Assembly: GCA_032358165.1 (NCBI GenBank)
Contig: JAALGY010000043.1
Coordinates: forward strand, 1,612,001-1,676,000
Direction: 5' to 3'
Source of the DNA: Diplosphaera chodatii
Taxonomy: Eukaryota > Chlorophyta > Trebouxiophyceae > Prasiolales > Stichococcaceae
DNA length: 64,000 nucleotides
Shown: piece after piece, positions 21,326-34,059 of the stretch
Layout: every line of letters begins with the position of its first letter
Numbering within the stretch: the first letter of the stretch is position 1
The notes under the pieces: model-generated
Told to the model about the DNA's origin: nothing
The model's input: the letters and a program-made list of their open reading frames with translations, nothing else
The model's database searches: none
Program-made: the position numbers and the translations under genes

Positions 21326-24205
21326 TCATGCAGTCGTGAACTCAGCCACAGCCGCTGCAGCGCGCACCGCCTGCTGCGCCACTGAGGTGGCGAACTGCGC
21401 CACCGGCATCTCGTCGCTTACAAGCGCCAGCGCCTGCATTTGATATCGCGCCCTTCTCTCTGCCGTGGACGCCCGACCAGGTAACGACAAGAGCGCGTCC
21501 CTAAACTGCCATTTGGAGAACGCCTCATCCGTCTGAGCGCAGTGGATGTGCACGACCTGGCTCATTGGGGATTCCTGCATGGAATGGCGGCAGCAAAGAT
21601 GTTGCAGAATGCACATCTGCCGTCGGAAGCACATGCTTGCCGCAGGGCAGCGGCAACGTTCAGTTCGAGGCTTGGAAGCGGTGGACAAAGATTTGTGCGG
21701 CTTATGATACAGCAAGTGTTGAGCGGACGACGAATGTGCTGCGTCCGTTCATGACACACCTTGTCACTCCACTCAGCGATCGCTGGACTGATGTGCGACT
21801 GCTGAAGGTCGGGCAGGAGGTGATTGATGGCCAGCTGCACAGCAGGCACTGGATGCTGGGACTCAAGCTGACAACATCTCAGTTGTGTCACCTGCAAGGC
21901 GCCAGCGGCAGACGTCCGAGCTTGCAGGTGACCATGAACACGCCTACCTCAGCTGCATACAGACTGACGACACCCTTCCACCACTCCGGCCACTGCAGGT
22001 GTACAGCCGGCACGTCAGACTTGAACACTGACGGCCATGTGCCCTCAGGCAACTTGACCAGTGTTCACCACGGCAGCTCAGCAGCTACTGTGGTCCCCAG
22101 CCACGGGGCTGCAGCAGCAGCGCTGCTGTTTGTGCGGCATGCGGCCCAAGCTCATTGTGTGATGTATGCGGCGCGCCGGCGACCCACCTTGCCGTTGCCA
22201 GACCACCCCTCCTTGCCGGCCTGCTCCGCCAGGCCGGGCAGCGCCATGTTCCACTCGTTGTCCAGCAGCTTCCTGCAGCAGCAGGGACGCTCCCCAGAGT
22301 TCACACCAGAGTATGGCTGGTCGCACGCTACTATGTGAGCGAGCCAAGCAGGCAGATACCACCGCTCCAGCAGTGGGTCACCGCAGGGCCATGGGCTCAT
22401 GCGGACTATACTGGCTAACACATTGCCACACTGAGCACCTGCCCACGTCCAGGGTGAGGTTTGCCACTTGCAGCATCAGCTGCGGCGGCGCCAGCCAGGT
22501 GGACTCTATGTCCGTGACCCCTGCGCATGGGAGTCGGGCTGATCTCTGGATACAGCAGCAGCAGCATTGCTGCGAAATATCGACCCAGTAAGGGGCCTGT
22601 CGCACAAGTGGCTTCCCCGAGGAGGGGGTGCCATGACATGTTTGCCAGTCTGCACCAGAATGCCTGATGCAGGAAAGCAGCAGCTGTGAAGCTGCGCTGC
22701 ACACCTCGGTGCTTGAGACCATATTTGGCGGCCACCTGCGGCAGCCGCTCCTGGTTGAAGGCATCCCGGTATCCGGCCTGCAGCAGGACACCCCCTGAGT
22801 GCTCCCACACCTTAATATTCGAAGGCAGCCCGCACACGACATAGATAAAACTGCAGGAGTCCCAGGGACGTGTGTATGCCGCCTCTAAAGTCGTCCCGCG
22901 CCACACCTTGCCAAACATGGCGTCGTGTGGCGCTCGCCATGTCAGCAGCCGCGGCGTGAGGAACACATCCTCGTCTGTGCGCAGGATCCTGTGGTACCTG
23001 GGAGCAAACGGGCATCGCATAAATCCGGCTGGCAAGACCATTTCGGCAGACACCCCGGCAGCCCATGTGAGCATCAGCTGCATGTCAGCTGCTGCTGGTG
23101 CACCGCCGCCGGACCATAGGTGAATACCTGCATGCTGTCCGCGTCCGGAAGTGCGCCCTGAGCCACCTCACCTGGGGGCTACCTCCACCATCTCCCGTTG
23201 CACCAGGAACTGGATGCTCGTCATGAACAGGTAGTCCGACCACCTCGCAGCGGCCTCGGCGTCCTGCTCCACAAACCAGCAGTTGGACACCCCGTCGTGC
23301 GCAAACAGGCGCCCGCCTGCATGTGCGATCGGGTCCGCACATCACTGTGCTACAGTCCACCTATAGTGTAGCACGCGGACTGCTCTATCCCCTGTGTCAA
23401 TCGGGCAGCACTTCGGGTGCCTTGGTCCTAGGGCAGCCACTGCAAAGATGTCTTGGGGCAGGGCCTCACATGTTCTGCGCCATGTCTCAGTTTGCTGGTG
23501 AATAGTGTGATACAGGCTGTGTATTATTTGCAGGAGGTGCTCTTGCCTGGACTCCGCATCGTGCGGCACTCTGGCGGCAGCTCCTGGCAGGATGCCCCCT
23601 CGCAGAAGATCAGCAGGTCGAGCACCACGCTGCGGGACTCGGGTCGCGACCGTAGCATCTGCCACGAAGGCAGCAGCATCGACAGAAGCTGCAGCACCTG
23701 CGGGCAAGTGCGCCACGCATCTGAGGCGCTGCAGACAAAGTTCTTCAGGGTGAACTCTGAGAGGCTGGGGTGCTGGCGCCCAAGCCCGTTGTATGGGCGC
23801 TGCTGACCGTGCAGTCGTCGGCAACAAGAGCCCTTGGGATCTGCTGCCAACGGCGTGGGCATGTGTGAGAGGCTGCACAAAAGCACAGTGCCGCTGTCCG
23901 CTCACATGCTCGGGCTTGGCGGACACCGCAACAGCGACGCCGATCTGCCAGAGGTCTCTCCCATCACCGTGCTGCTGATCTGCGTCGTCGAGAGACGTGA
24001 CGCTTGACGCTGAGCCCAGCAGCGCTGCTGGTCCTCCGGCCGCAGAGTCTCTCCTCGCACCTATGCGCACATGACTCCGACCAGCGGCCGCCTTGCCGAC
24101 CAGGTATCCTCCGTACAAGGATACTACCACACAAGCAACCAAGCCCGCCAGCTGGGCCCTGGCTCGTTGAGGATTTGAGCGCCGCTTATCACTGATGCTG
24201 GCCAT
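21326..24205 (-). CDS. Type II membrane glycosyltransferase-like protein (DUF7164-like)
   Basis: Ten exons (24205-23906, 23772-23547, 23316-23172, 22997-22907, 22777-22705, 22520-22439, 22272-22188, 21992-21948, 21834-21760, 21574-21326) fit in phase to 456 residues. A basic cytosolic end (KRRSNPQRAR) precedes a single helix (LAGLVACVVVSLYGGYLVG), the signature of a Golgi type II protein. The lumenal part carries HRILRTDEDVFLTPRLLTW, a DxD-like acidic motif in a strand-loop context as in nucleotide-sugar transferases. Later come LAPPQLMLQVANLTL, WPEWWKGVVSLYAAE, AINHLLPD and VVHIHCAQTDEAFSKWQFR. I associate this combination with the uncharacterised DUF7164 family of algae and other protists, from memory. 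Substrate unknown. One intron (23546-23317) has a GC donor. Confidence 0.7.
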
Positions 24206-24608
24206 CAGTCATGCTGAATCACCCTCAACTCACAGAGCATGGCGACCATTGCTGCAGCTACTGCGCACACATGCGTAAAGAGCTTTTTGTGGTCCATATT
24301 CGACATAGGTTATACAGAGCGCAATGCACTACCAGTGTTGCACCTCTGAACAGCATTATCAGCCCCGCAGTACGAATGACCCAGCAGCCGTGTACTGTGT
24401 GATGCTTCCTGCAGCTTCACCACACTCATTCGGCCCAGTCCCCAGCGTGTAAGCTGTGCGGCAATCGCCCGTGCTGCATCATGCTTGCTGCATTCTTGTG
24501 GGCACTCAGCAGCTGGCACTTTTACAGCGTCAGCCCCAACCAAGGCAAACATGCTACATCAACTGGTGCTGCCTCTCTTGGATATCCAAGCTGCCGTGCG
24601 TCCCTTCT
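24206..24608. other. Intergenic, no gene seen
   Basis: Short tandem gap between the kinesin stop at 24609 and the start of the membrane protein gene at 24205; holds the latter's promoter by position. Confidence 0.4.
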
Positions 24609-27600
24609 TCAAACTGCATTCTCATCGTCAAAGAACACTGCGCTGCCACCGGGCAGCACCAACGGCGCCCGCAGGCGGGCCGTCACCGAGCCGCCGACAT
24701 CCGAAGACGCGCGCTGGTGGCGGCCCTGCCCTGGAGCGCCGTCGCCGTCGCCGCTGCGGCTGCGAGGTGCTGGCGCCGCGCCGCCTGCCACCTCGTTGGC
24801 GGTGTCGATGCCGCTCAGCGACAGCGGTGGCACCGCGACGCCTGTTGTTGTAATTGTTGAGCAACATTCAGCCTGGGGGTGCCTCTATCGTTCTACATGG
24901 TTGTCAGTGGTATGTATAGGCCAGACACTTGGAGCTGCAGGAAGACAAACAGCGCTTCGACACCGTGCTTGCTTGGTCTTATACAATGTTGACCTACCTT
25001 GCACTCCTTTCCGACAGCCATGACGCTTTGCATCCAGGGAAGCACGGCCCTTCTCCTGTCCAGCCGCACGCCCCAGGTGGACAGCCACCGGCGTTCCGCC
25101 ACTGCCGACATCGCTGCCAAAGCCAGTGGCAGCTGCTGCCGGGTGGGCAGGGCCCGGGCTGCAGCTGCGGCGGCGCTGCTTTGACGCACAATCAGGAGGC
25201 TGGGACGGCGTGTTGGGGGGAGCCAGGATGCCATACCTGATGCGCAAACTGTGCTGTGCGGCAGGCTGGTAGGAGGTGTTCGCAGCGTGGTTGCGGCTGT
25301 CGCCAAATGCCACTTGCTGGGACTGCACGCTGCTGTGCCAGCTGCCAGAGCCCACTGACGGCAGCCGTGCGGTCACCATGCTGCCTGTGCTGGTGACGGA
25401 GCTGACGTCACCTGCTGGCAGTGCTGAGGCATGCCTGCCTTCGGTGGCCTGCGCCCAGCCGGACATCATGCTGCTGGCCGCTGGGGTACGCAGCTGCGGG
25501 GTTGCAGGCCGCTCGCTGTCGCTGCCGCTTCCGACTGAACGCTGCGGTGAAGATGTCTGCTGGCAGTGGCGTTGCTGCCGGTGCAGGGTCCTGCAGGCGG
25601 GGTCATCGACGGGGATCGTCCTTTGGTAGGGACTCACACGGCACACATCATCGCGGAAAGCAAATGCATGTGCAAAGACGACAACATGCCATCAATCACT
25701 ACACAATCAAGGCTGATGGCCGTTTGACAGGTAACATGAGGCTGTGCACCTCTGCGAGAGGCTTGCAGGCGGAGCGAAGCTGAAGTCGCACGGTGGCCGC
25801 GGGGTGCCCGCCTCGCCACCCCGGGCACCAGTGCCTGCCACTGCATCTGCAAGATGACTGATACACTTGCCACTGCTGTGCTGTCGACACGTTGCAGCAG
25901 CGGGCGACAGCGACGTTGCAAGTGGTAGTCCACATGGCAATGCACCTGCAGATGGTGCGCTGAGCGTTTCCGCGGCGCCACTGCTGTCGGCTGTGCCGCG
26001 CCTGGGCGGAGACTCCGGTGAACGCGAGGCCACAGCTGCAGCCGCAGCCGCTGCTGGGTCCCCGGCAACACCGCGTGCTGCCGGGCCCAGCCTGCGGGCC
26101 ACTGCCGAGAGCAGCGTGCCAGTGGGCGACCGCAGGGCCCTCTCCAGCAGGCCGCCATGCTGCCTGAAGCGACACCACAAGCGACCGACTGGCGGAGTGC
26201 TGGACACTGGACCGTTCTCAGCGGCTCAGATGTCGCTTGCCTGCTGTGCCTCATGACGGTGTAGGCCAAGGTTGCACGCCCCACCAAGGCAACTGCCTTC
26301 ACACTTACATGCCTGTAGATGAATCAGTGATGGCCTTGTCAAAGCCCCACACACCTGTCATCGGCTGCTGGAGCGGATGGAGGCGGTGACGCGCCCCACT
26401 GGATGCTGCCGCGGATCACATTGATGATGCGCTCCCCCCGCCGCACCTGCAGATCGTGTGTGTGTACACTCAAATGAGGCGACATACAGCATCTCAACAA
26501 ACTGATCCAAGGAGGTGACTCCAGTCGCAGCACCTGCAGCCGGGCAGCAATGCACACCTTCTCCTGTGCCAGCGCCAGCTGTGCCCTGATGGTCGCCAGC
26601 TGGCCACGAGCATCATCCCGCTCCTGAGCAGTGGGAGGAGTGCTGTCGGACGGCACTGTCAACAGCCAACTGTGAGGTGTTGCAAGTACCGACTTCAGGT
26701 GCGGAGTGCGAGCAGCAAGACCTGTTGTCTTGCGTATGGTGGGCAGAGGCGTACAAAGTGCAGCAGGGTTGGTGCGCGCCTTGCAGTAGTGGCTGGCGCG
26801 GCGGCGCCACCTCAGCGCATGCTGGCGGAGCACCACCGCAGCCTCAGCGGCGCTGTCGGCAGCTGCCTTCAGGCCCTCGTTGGTCTGCAGCTGGCACTCA
26901 TCAGCAGTTCACAGCCCCGTGTGCACATGCTAGCGCGCTTCTTGGCAACATGCCGTCAGTCCAAATGCTGGCCAGCGGACAGACAAGGTTTGAGGTGTCC
27001 AGCAGACTTGCAGGGCACCTGTTGCAGAGCGTCCATCGCAGCTTCGTGGCGCTGCACATCCCCGATGGCCGCCTCGCACTGCGCCTCCACCTGGGCCTCC
27101 AGCTGCAGCACGCGGCCATGAGACGCGTGCGCCAAACCCTCCAGCTCCGTCAACACTGCCGCCAGCTTTGCCGCCTCCGACTCTGCCTGCAACAGCTTGG
27201 GCACCAGCTTTGATTTGGTGCATGGAAGACATCGTGCATGCAGCACATGTTCACAGGTGTCATTTACAAGGATAAGAGGCAATAGACTGGGTCTACGGAA
27301 GCACCTGCTGGCGGGCGCGGTGCTCGAGGCTGAGCTGCTCCACCAGTGATGAGGCGTCTGCTCGTGCGGCTTGTGCCTCAGCGTTTGCCGCCTCAGCCTC
27401 CCTGAGTCGAGACAGAGAAGGAGTCTGTGCTCCTGCTTGATCAGGACGCCCAAGCGGAAGTGTGCGCCTGGCAGAACACTGTGTTGGAAGGGCGATGACT
27501 CCTGAGGCTCATGTCAGCTGAGAGCTCCTGCCTGGTGGCATCGATGATGACATCAGCATCAGCGGCGGCCTGGCGAGCGGCGGCAGCGTCTGCCCTTTCG

Positions 27601-30600
27601 ATGCTGCTGCCCGAGCCAGCCCTGCGCACAAGCCCATTTGCATCTGCAGATTGCGCCTGTTAGCTTTAGGCAGTTCTGCCCCAGCAAGGGCGCAGCTTTA
27701 AGTGCTGTACGACCTCAGAGGCAAACACAGCTCAGATGCACCTGCTGGTCGGACTACCAGCAGCAGGTCCGTCTGCCCGGTTTGCAGCTGCAGCCTCCAG
27801 CGACTGCAGCGAGCGGCGCAGATCGGAGATGACTGCTGCACGCCGGTCGAGCTCTCGCTGCAGGGCCTCTGCTTTGCCCTTCGTATCCTCGTTGACTACC
27901 GCCTGCAGGGAGCACGGCACGACTTGGAAATATGAAAGGTGTGCAGGCCACACATGCCACATATTCCGCACGCCCAGCAAGTGTCAATGGACTGACACCA
28001 TCAAGATGGCTGCAGGCCCCGTGCACACTTATAATGCAAACTTGCAGGCATACCTGGTTGCGGACGCGCTTTGCGAGCTGCGCAAACTCCAACGTCTTGA
28101 TCGTCTGGGACATGTGCTGCGCTTCGCTGCTCACGTTCGCCACCATGAACGTTTTGGCATTGCCACCAAGCGACTCCTGCATGTGCAAGGAAGACTCAAT
28201 TGGCAGCAATGTGAATGTATTTTAGTCCACAAGCATCCACAAGGTGTGCACTGAATGCCTCATCCATTCCAACAGACAAACTCCAGGTGATGCGCGCGGG
28301 CACAGTGCTATGCACACCTCCAATAGGAATGTCAGCCGGCTGTCTCGATAGGGGATGTGCGCGGGTGCGGGGGTGCCACGCCTGGCGGCTCGAGCAGCAT
28401 CCGTCAGGGCCTTGATCACGCGGCCCAGTCCTGTTAGCGAGGTGTTGATCTGCCTCATCTCTGCCAGCGCCTGCTCGTTCATGGCAGCGCTCGTGTCGCA
28501 GCGCTCGGAGCCTGAAGAAACAAGAGGGAGACCACGTCAGCGGCCAAAGCTTGCAGGCCGGGTGCCGATCTCATGTATCTCCAGCAATCTGCTCGGCAAG
28601 ATATGTGTTCATGATTTGAACACGCATGCTGTGGTGCTGAAATCATCCTCACTATGATACAGTGGCCTACCCGCCAGGTCCACAAGGTTCAGGCGGGAGG
28701 AGCGCACGCGGGTGAGCCCATCCTCTGCCAGCACCGACATCTCTATGTCGGCGGTGAAAATGCTGTGCGAGCGGCTGGACTTGGCGTTTGCGGCCGTTGC
28801 GGCCTTTGCGCGCTGCTGGCTGCCCCTCTGGAGCAGCGCCACCACATCTTCCGCTGCGAGCAACGAACGACAGCAAGTGTGCATTGAGCTGTCGGTTGCC
28901 ACTCGTCAGGAGGCTTGCAGATGCATGTCTGTGTGTTTGCCTGGGGTGTCTCGGGGCATGTGGTGGACAGGTCTAGCATCAGGTATCATGTAGGCCAACA
29001 AGCAACAGATGAGGGTTGACACATTGTAGCGTGGAGGACGCCCTACCGTTCTGGACTTCATGGTGCGTCAGCCTCTTGACGAAGCAGCCATGCTGCAGGC
29101 GGTCAAAGCCCAGCTCCAGGCTTGGAGGATGATGCTTTGGCTCCGCCATGCTGCTTGTACCCTTCTGCTGTAAGATGCTGTTGTCTGGCTGTCTTTGGGC
29201 GATAGCACACTGCAGCAGGTCTGTGATGCGCTCGCAGTAGATCTCCACGAAGGAGCACTTGACGCTGCACTTGACCTGCTGCAGTTGCAGCACAGGCTCA
29301 GCGGTTTCGCTGGGGGCTTTTCGCTTTGACGGGACCAAGCAATGCAGGCCACTGTGAGGCACTGGTGACCTCAACTCGTGTCTGTGCGCTTCCACTCTGC
29401 CTCAGCAGCAGCATGCAATCCTGTGAAGCTGCAGATGGGCAACCCTGCTGGCCATGACCTGGCTCGTCTCCTTTGCAGCGATGCGATCAAACAGGAGGCT
29501 GAAGATGCGCGGTGCCAGGCCCTGGTCTGCAGCCGAGCTGAGGTCCCCCATCATCGTGTGTGTCTTGCCTGCAGGAAGCAGTGCACATGATTTCTAATGG
29601 AATGTTCAGCTGAAGCCTGGACATCCCAGGTTTCACTGGAGGCATGAAGCGCTAGTGTGTGACACCATTGCATATGCAGAATCAGAACCAAGTTGTGCTG
29701 CAAGCTCAGCAGCTTACTTGTGCCTGTCTGCCCATATGCCAGGACACAAGCATTATAGCCCTCCATGACACGTTCCACCACAGGCTGCCCCACGGCTGCA
29801 TAACACATGCTTTGCAGTTTGCCCATGATCCAGCTGACAGGCGACGGCTATCTCATACACAGGCCGACCTCAGGCCTTTCTCGGATGACCTCCTTCGACC
29901 ACAAGAGAACATGGTGCGGCATGTGCAGCAGTCTGGCCCGCCTTGAAACATGTGCTGCTGCGCGGCCTCCTCATCCAACACATCATCGAAGCGGAAGGTG
30001 CGCTGACGCGGATTTGCACACAACACTCTCGGCCCGGCCACCTGCAGGAGCCTGGGGTTGCCTGCGCAGCATATTGCCGTTTCTAAGTTTGACCTGTCAT
30101 GCTTGTGACCTGTCATGCTTGCCCTGTCATGCTTGTGACCTGTCATGCTTGCCCTGTCATGCTTGTGATTTCTGCATGTTGCAGCAAGTGCAACATCCAT
30201 GCAGGTCAGGTGCAGCACACTACATGTATTACTGCTTGAAGTGGCGGCAGGCTTGCTGCACACGGGCGGACGGATGCGGACAACTACCTGCGCTCTCAGA
30301 CTCGTGTATTAGGTAATGCTGGCAACCTGACTGTGTATGCACAGGAGGCCATGCTGCCCTTCCTCACAAACCGGTGCGCTCAGCTTGCACTGGGCTGCGC
30401 CGCGATGGACATGCTTTGATGATGTAGGACCACCTTGATGCCATCCGGCACTTCGGTCACTTCGCTGCAGACGATGCTGGCAGCGTCGTCAAAATAGCCG
30501 CTGCTCTCTCCAGCAGTGAATGCAGGCGGTGACGGCATGCCGGCATCAGGCCGGTGACCGTCGCCGCAGGGAGGCGCCCCAGCAGCAGCAAGGCCTCCTG

Positions 30601-31023
30601 GCATGCACAGCGTGCCAGCAGGCAGCTGCAAAGTCAGCACAAGCACGATGCTGGAGGTGCTCCGTAACATCACCATAGATGCTGGTCGAAGGAACCTGCT
30701 CGATTGAAGCTGATTGCGGCGTTTCCACCCTGGCAAGAGTCATACAGCAGCTGGCTGCATGGCACCGGAGATCAGAGGGCGGCAGCGACAGTAAGAGTAC
30801 AGAACCTGCAACCATTACTCACGGACGCAGATCTGGATGCTAGCCGCCGTTGAACTGCCTCGTGGCCGGCCGCGGATGCACCTGCTGCACAGCCCAGAAG
30901 CCGCCGCGACACCGACGACGGCACCGCACCCCGGGATACGTAGACATTGTCTTGCGTCCCGAATCCACTTCGAGGGGTGCTGGGCTCCGAGCAGGAAGTC
31001 GGATGGGCAAGTTCAGGATGCAT
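24609..31023 (-). CDS. Kinesin-12 family motor protein
   Basis: Many exons on the minus strand. An N-terminal low-complexity region (exons 31023-30823 and about 30615-30428) leads into the motor. Strand 1 is VVVRIRPP, encoded by a 24-nt exon at 30287-30264. Next come TFRFDDVLDEEAAQQ, the P-loop region LAYGQTGTSKTHTMMGD, FVEIYCERITDLLQ, AKSSRSHSIFT (switch I), LNLVDLAGSER (switch II), HIPYRDSRLTFLLE, and ESLGGNAKTFMVANVS. The neck reads LEFAQLAKRVRNQ then AVVNEDTKGKAEALQREL, which is characteristic of KIF15/KIN-12 motors. A coiled-coil stalk covers about 27900-26400 and a Ser/Ala/Pro-rich tail ends at FFDDENAV. Such motors act on spindle or phragmoplast microtubules. Stalk exon borders are approximate. 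Confidence 0.85.
30091..30168. repeat. Minisatellite, five copies of a 15-16 bp unit
   Basis: Five head-to-tail copies of a unit based on CCTGTCATGCTTG, alternately extended by TGA or nothing. It lies in the kinesin intron between the 24-nt exon at 30287-30264 and the exon starting at 30041. Confidence 0.9.
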
Positions 31024-31535
31024 GGCCTCGGGATCCCAAAGCCATGTACTTCCTGTTTTGATGCTTGTCCTCGCGAAGGCAGACAGAATGCTACAAAGCA
31101 GTCAGTTGCTTATGAAGTGATCTCAGCTGACTACCAAACTCATGCAGGCCCGGCACAAAGGCCGACAGCATCTCGAGACTCCACCACCATATGGAGAGTA
31201 AAAGCTGTTCGACTGGACAACCGCTGCTGCCGAATCACACAGGATCAGGAGTGTTGCTGCTTGATATGATGCAGTTTTTCGGCGGGCGAACCGCAATAGA
31301 AACAGCTTGCACCTGCAGCTTTGCAGCTTCGTGTGTGCCGAGACTAGCAGCATGGGGCCAGAGCCGGTTCCCGGTTGCGCCATGCACAGACCAGGGGAGA
31401 CACCAGCAGTTCAGGCTGTCCGCAACTAGATACCATTTGCAAGTATTGCACAGCTAGTGACATGCAACAGTAAGTTGCGAGAGCCTCCGCGAGTTGTCTC
31501 GCCACCTCCAACCCACTTCACACACCCGTGCGTGC
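31024..31535. promoter_or_regulatory. Divergent upstream region, kinesin-12 / ascorbate peroxidase
   Basis: About 510 bases separate the kinesin start (31023, minus) from the peroxidase start (31536, plus), so both promoters and 5' leaders must lie here. No motif was recognised. Confidence 0.4.
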
Positions 31536-33512
31536 ATGATGCGGCTTGTACAGAGCAGTCACCCGACGACGCGTCCCTTCACATCGCGCTGCACAACATG
31601 CCAGGCTGACGTGAAGGTTGGCAGTGCGTCGCGTCACAGTAAGCTGACACAGCAAGGCCAGCATGGCACGCAAGCTACAGCATGCCTTGCCGCAGCTGCT
31701 GCATCCAAGGGAGCAGCGCCAAACGGCATGTCAGAGCCCCGGCAGGCAGCGCATAGCGTCGCAGAGGCCCAGCAGCCGGACATTGCCAGGAGACAGCTGC
31801 TGCTGTCAGCTGCAGCAGCACTGTCAGCCTCTCTGCTGTGGGGCGGCAGGGTTCAGCCAGCCGTGGCGGCAGGCGTGGCAGCAGGCACACCGCAGCCGCT
31901 CAGGGGCGACATGAAAGCAGCCGTCGACCAGGCGCTTGCCAAGGCCATGGACAAAGCCAAGGTGTGGGATGTGCGGCCGCTCGCGCACGGCCGACAGACG
32001 TGGAGTTGGAGCTGACGTTGGCCTCATGGCTGTGTGCCTGCTCGCAAGCAAACTGCCTGGCTCTTGGCCAAGCCGAACCTCATCAGTAACACATTGCTGC
32101 TTGCAGGCGCCAGTCATGCTGCGGCTGGTCTTCCATGATGCGGCCACATACGACTCTGCCGCCAAGGATGGCGGCGCAGATGCGTCAGTGCAGTTCGAGC
32201 TGGACCGCGCCGAGAACTTCGGGCTCAAGCGCGGCTGGCGCGTGATTGAGGCAGCGCAGAAGGCACGCGTCGTATCCGCTGCACACCTCTGCCGTCTCTG
32301 CTCACAGGGCGTGTGCTGTTGCACTGCTGCGGGAGGCAGCACGAGAGCCAGAAGCATTATGGGTGAGATGGCGCCAAGCTGAGCAAGACCAGCCCCTGCA
32401 ATCCGACACAGGGCCTGGTGGGCACGCCCGCGGAGGGCGCGGTGTCAGCGGCGGACCTGATTGCGCTGGCGGGGGCGCGGGCCGTGCGCATCACCGGCGG
32501 CCCCGCCATCGACGTCCCCATAGGTGTGCAGGGGATGTATGTATGCCACAGGAGCAAGGCCTGCCAGGGTGTGGAAGTCACCCTGCTCAGCTGCTGTCCG
32601 CAGTCCTCAAGTGACTTCCCACAAGGACTTACAGAATCATCCAAAGTATTGCAGGTCGACGGGATGCAGCGGCGGCTGGGCCGGCCAACAGGCTGCCAGC
32701 GGAGACGATGGATGCGGCGACGCAGCGGGCGGCCTTTGCCGCCAAGTCGCTCAGCTGCCAGGAGATGGTCGCCCTCCTGGGCGCGCACACGGTGCACACC
32801 CGTATGCAAAAGGCATACACAGATGCGCCAGCTGGTTGCGCGAGCCACAATGGCTGTGCTAGGGTATCGGATCTGCATCTAGCCAGCCGGCAGCATAATG
32901 ACGCAGCTGCGGTCGGTATGATGCCAGCAGCGCCGGTTCGCAAGCCATGCTCTGCCCCTGTTCGTGTGTTTGGACCTCAAGCCTCTCATGTTCACCCTGT
33001 GCAGCTGGGCAGCAAAGGGTTTGGCGACCCCGTGACCTTCGACAATGCGTACTACACGGCGCTGCAGCAGAAGCCGTGGGCGGGGGCGCCCAAGGACTCA
33101 ATGGCCGCCATGATCGGGCTGCCCTCCGATAAGGTGCTCAACATGTCAATAGCATACTGCAACTGCGCTTAAGATGTGCCCCTGCATCTCAGACGTATGA
33201 CAGGGCCTCTTCTCCAGTTGGCAGCCTGTCCAGCACAGCGATCTTGGATTTTGGCGGACATGGCAAGAACAGAGAGCAAACCGCTGCACCAACATGTGTT
33301 TGCTCTGTCTGGTCTGGAGCGGGATGAGTGTATCTTCCTGCTGTACTTCGCTCAACAAGTGTTGACATGACAATCGCCTTGTGCAGGTGATTGCTGATGA
33401 TCCGGAGTGTCGTGCCATCATTGATGCATATGCAAAGGACCAGCAGCAGTTCTTCAGCGACTTCTCAGCAGCGTACATCAAACTGACAGCCTTGGGGGCA
33501 GAGTGGGCGTGA
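31536..33512 (+). CDS. Thylakoid-lumen ascorbate peroxidase-like protein (TL29/APX type)
   Basis: Six exons (31536-31961, 32107-32268, 32412-32523, 32655-32791, 33005-33133, 33387-33512) give 363 residues. A stroma-targeting leader of about 85 residues is followed by a twin-arginine lumen signal (ARRQLLLSAAAALSASLLW, cleavage near AVAAG), so import through the Tat pathway is expected. The class I peroxidase domain keeps the distal Arg and His in MLRLVFHDAATYD, AADLIALAGA, the VPIGRRD turn, the proximal haem His in LLGAHT, and the VTFDNAYY strand. The distal Trp typical of APX is Phe here. The ending DDPECRAIIDAYAKDQQQFF is typical of plant and algal TL29/APX4. Plant TL29 has lost key residues, but this protein keeps both His. 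Peroxide detoxification in the lumen is plausible. Confidence 0.85.
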
Positions 33513-34059
33513 ACCACAGCATCAAGCGTGCTGCAAATTTGTGCCCGTCAGCAAAGCAGCTCGAACCAGCACTACCACAAGTGGCTGATGAATAATTGCA
33601 TCGACATGCTGGTTTAAAGCGGCACAATTATTCTGGGTATCACCATTGGGTTGCATTATTGAAGAACAGGGCCTCAACGGACAGCATACAGCAACAGAAG
33701 GGGCAGCTTGTGCGTGTCAGGCGCTACTGAGGACATGTGCATGGTTTGACCTGAGGCCGCAAGCACACATGCTTATCGATCAGTCCTGTAGCAATCTTCA
33801 TGCTGAGCAAAGAATATGCCGAAGGGCACTTCCCAGATTCACCCCAGCGCAGCTTGCACTGCTTGACATGCCACCTGCGTCTTGACCAGTGAAGCGCCAA
33901 GCTGTTGGCATGCAGTTCATTGGGCTTGGAATCATGGCAAGCTGCCAAGATGCCCTCGCACTGGAAGAGCGCTTTTGCTCAATGTTCCAGTGCTGCATGC
34001 CGCCGCCGTGAGCAGCTGGACAGCCCCTGCTGAGCAGGGCAGCATGGCCACGGTGCAGG
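33513..34059. other. Convergent intergenic region
   Basis: 3' flanks of the peroxidase (+) and P5C dehydrogenase (-) genes. No coding content seen. Confidence 0.45.

Noticed and set aside
24885..25646. A 253-codon minus-strand frame as a separate gene
   Set aside because: It reads in and out of the Ser/Pro/Gln-rich tail exons of the kinesin-12 gene on the same strand and has no start context of its own.
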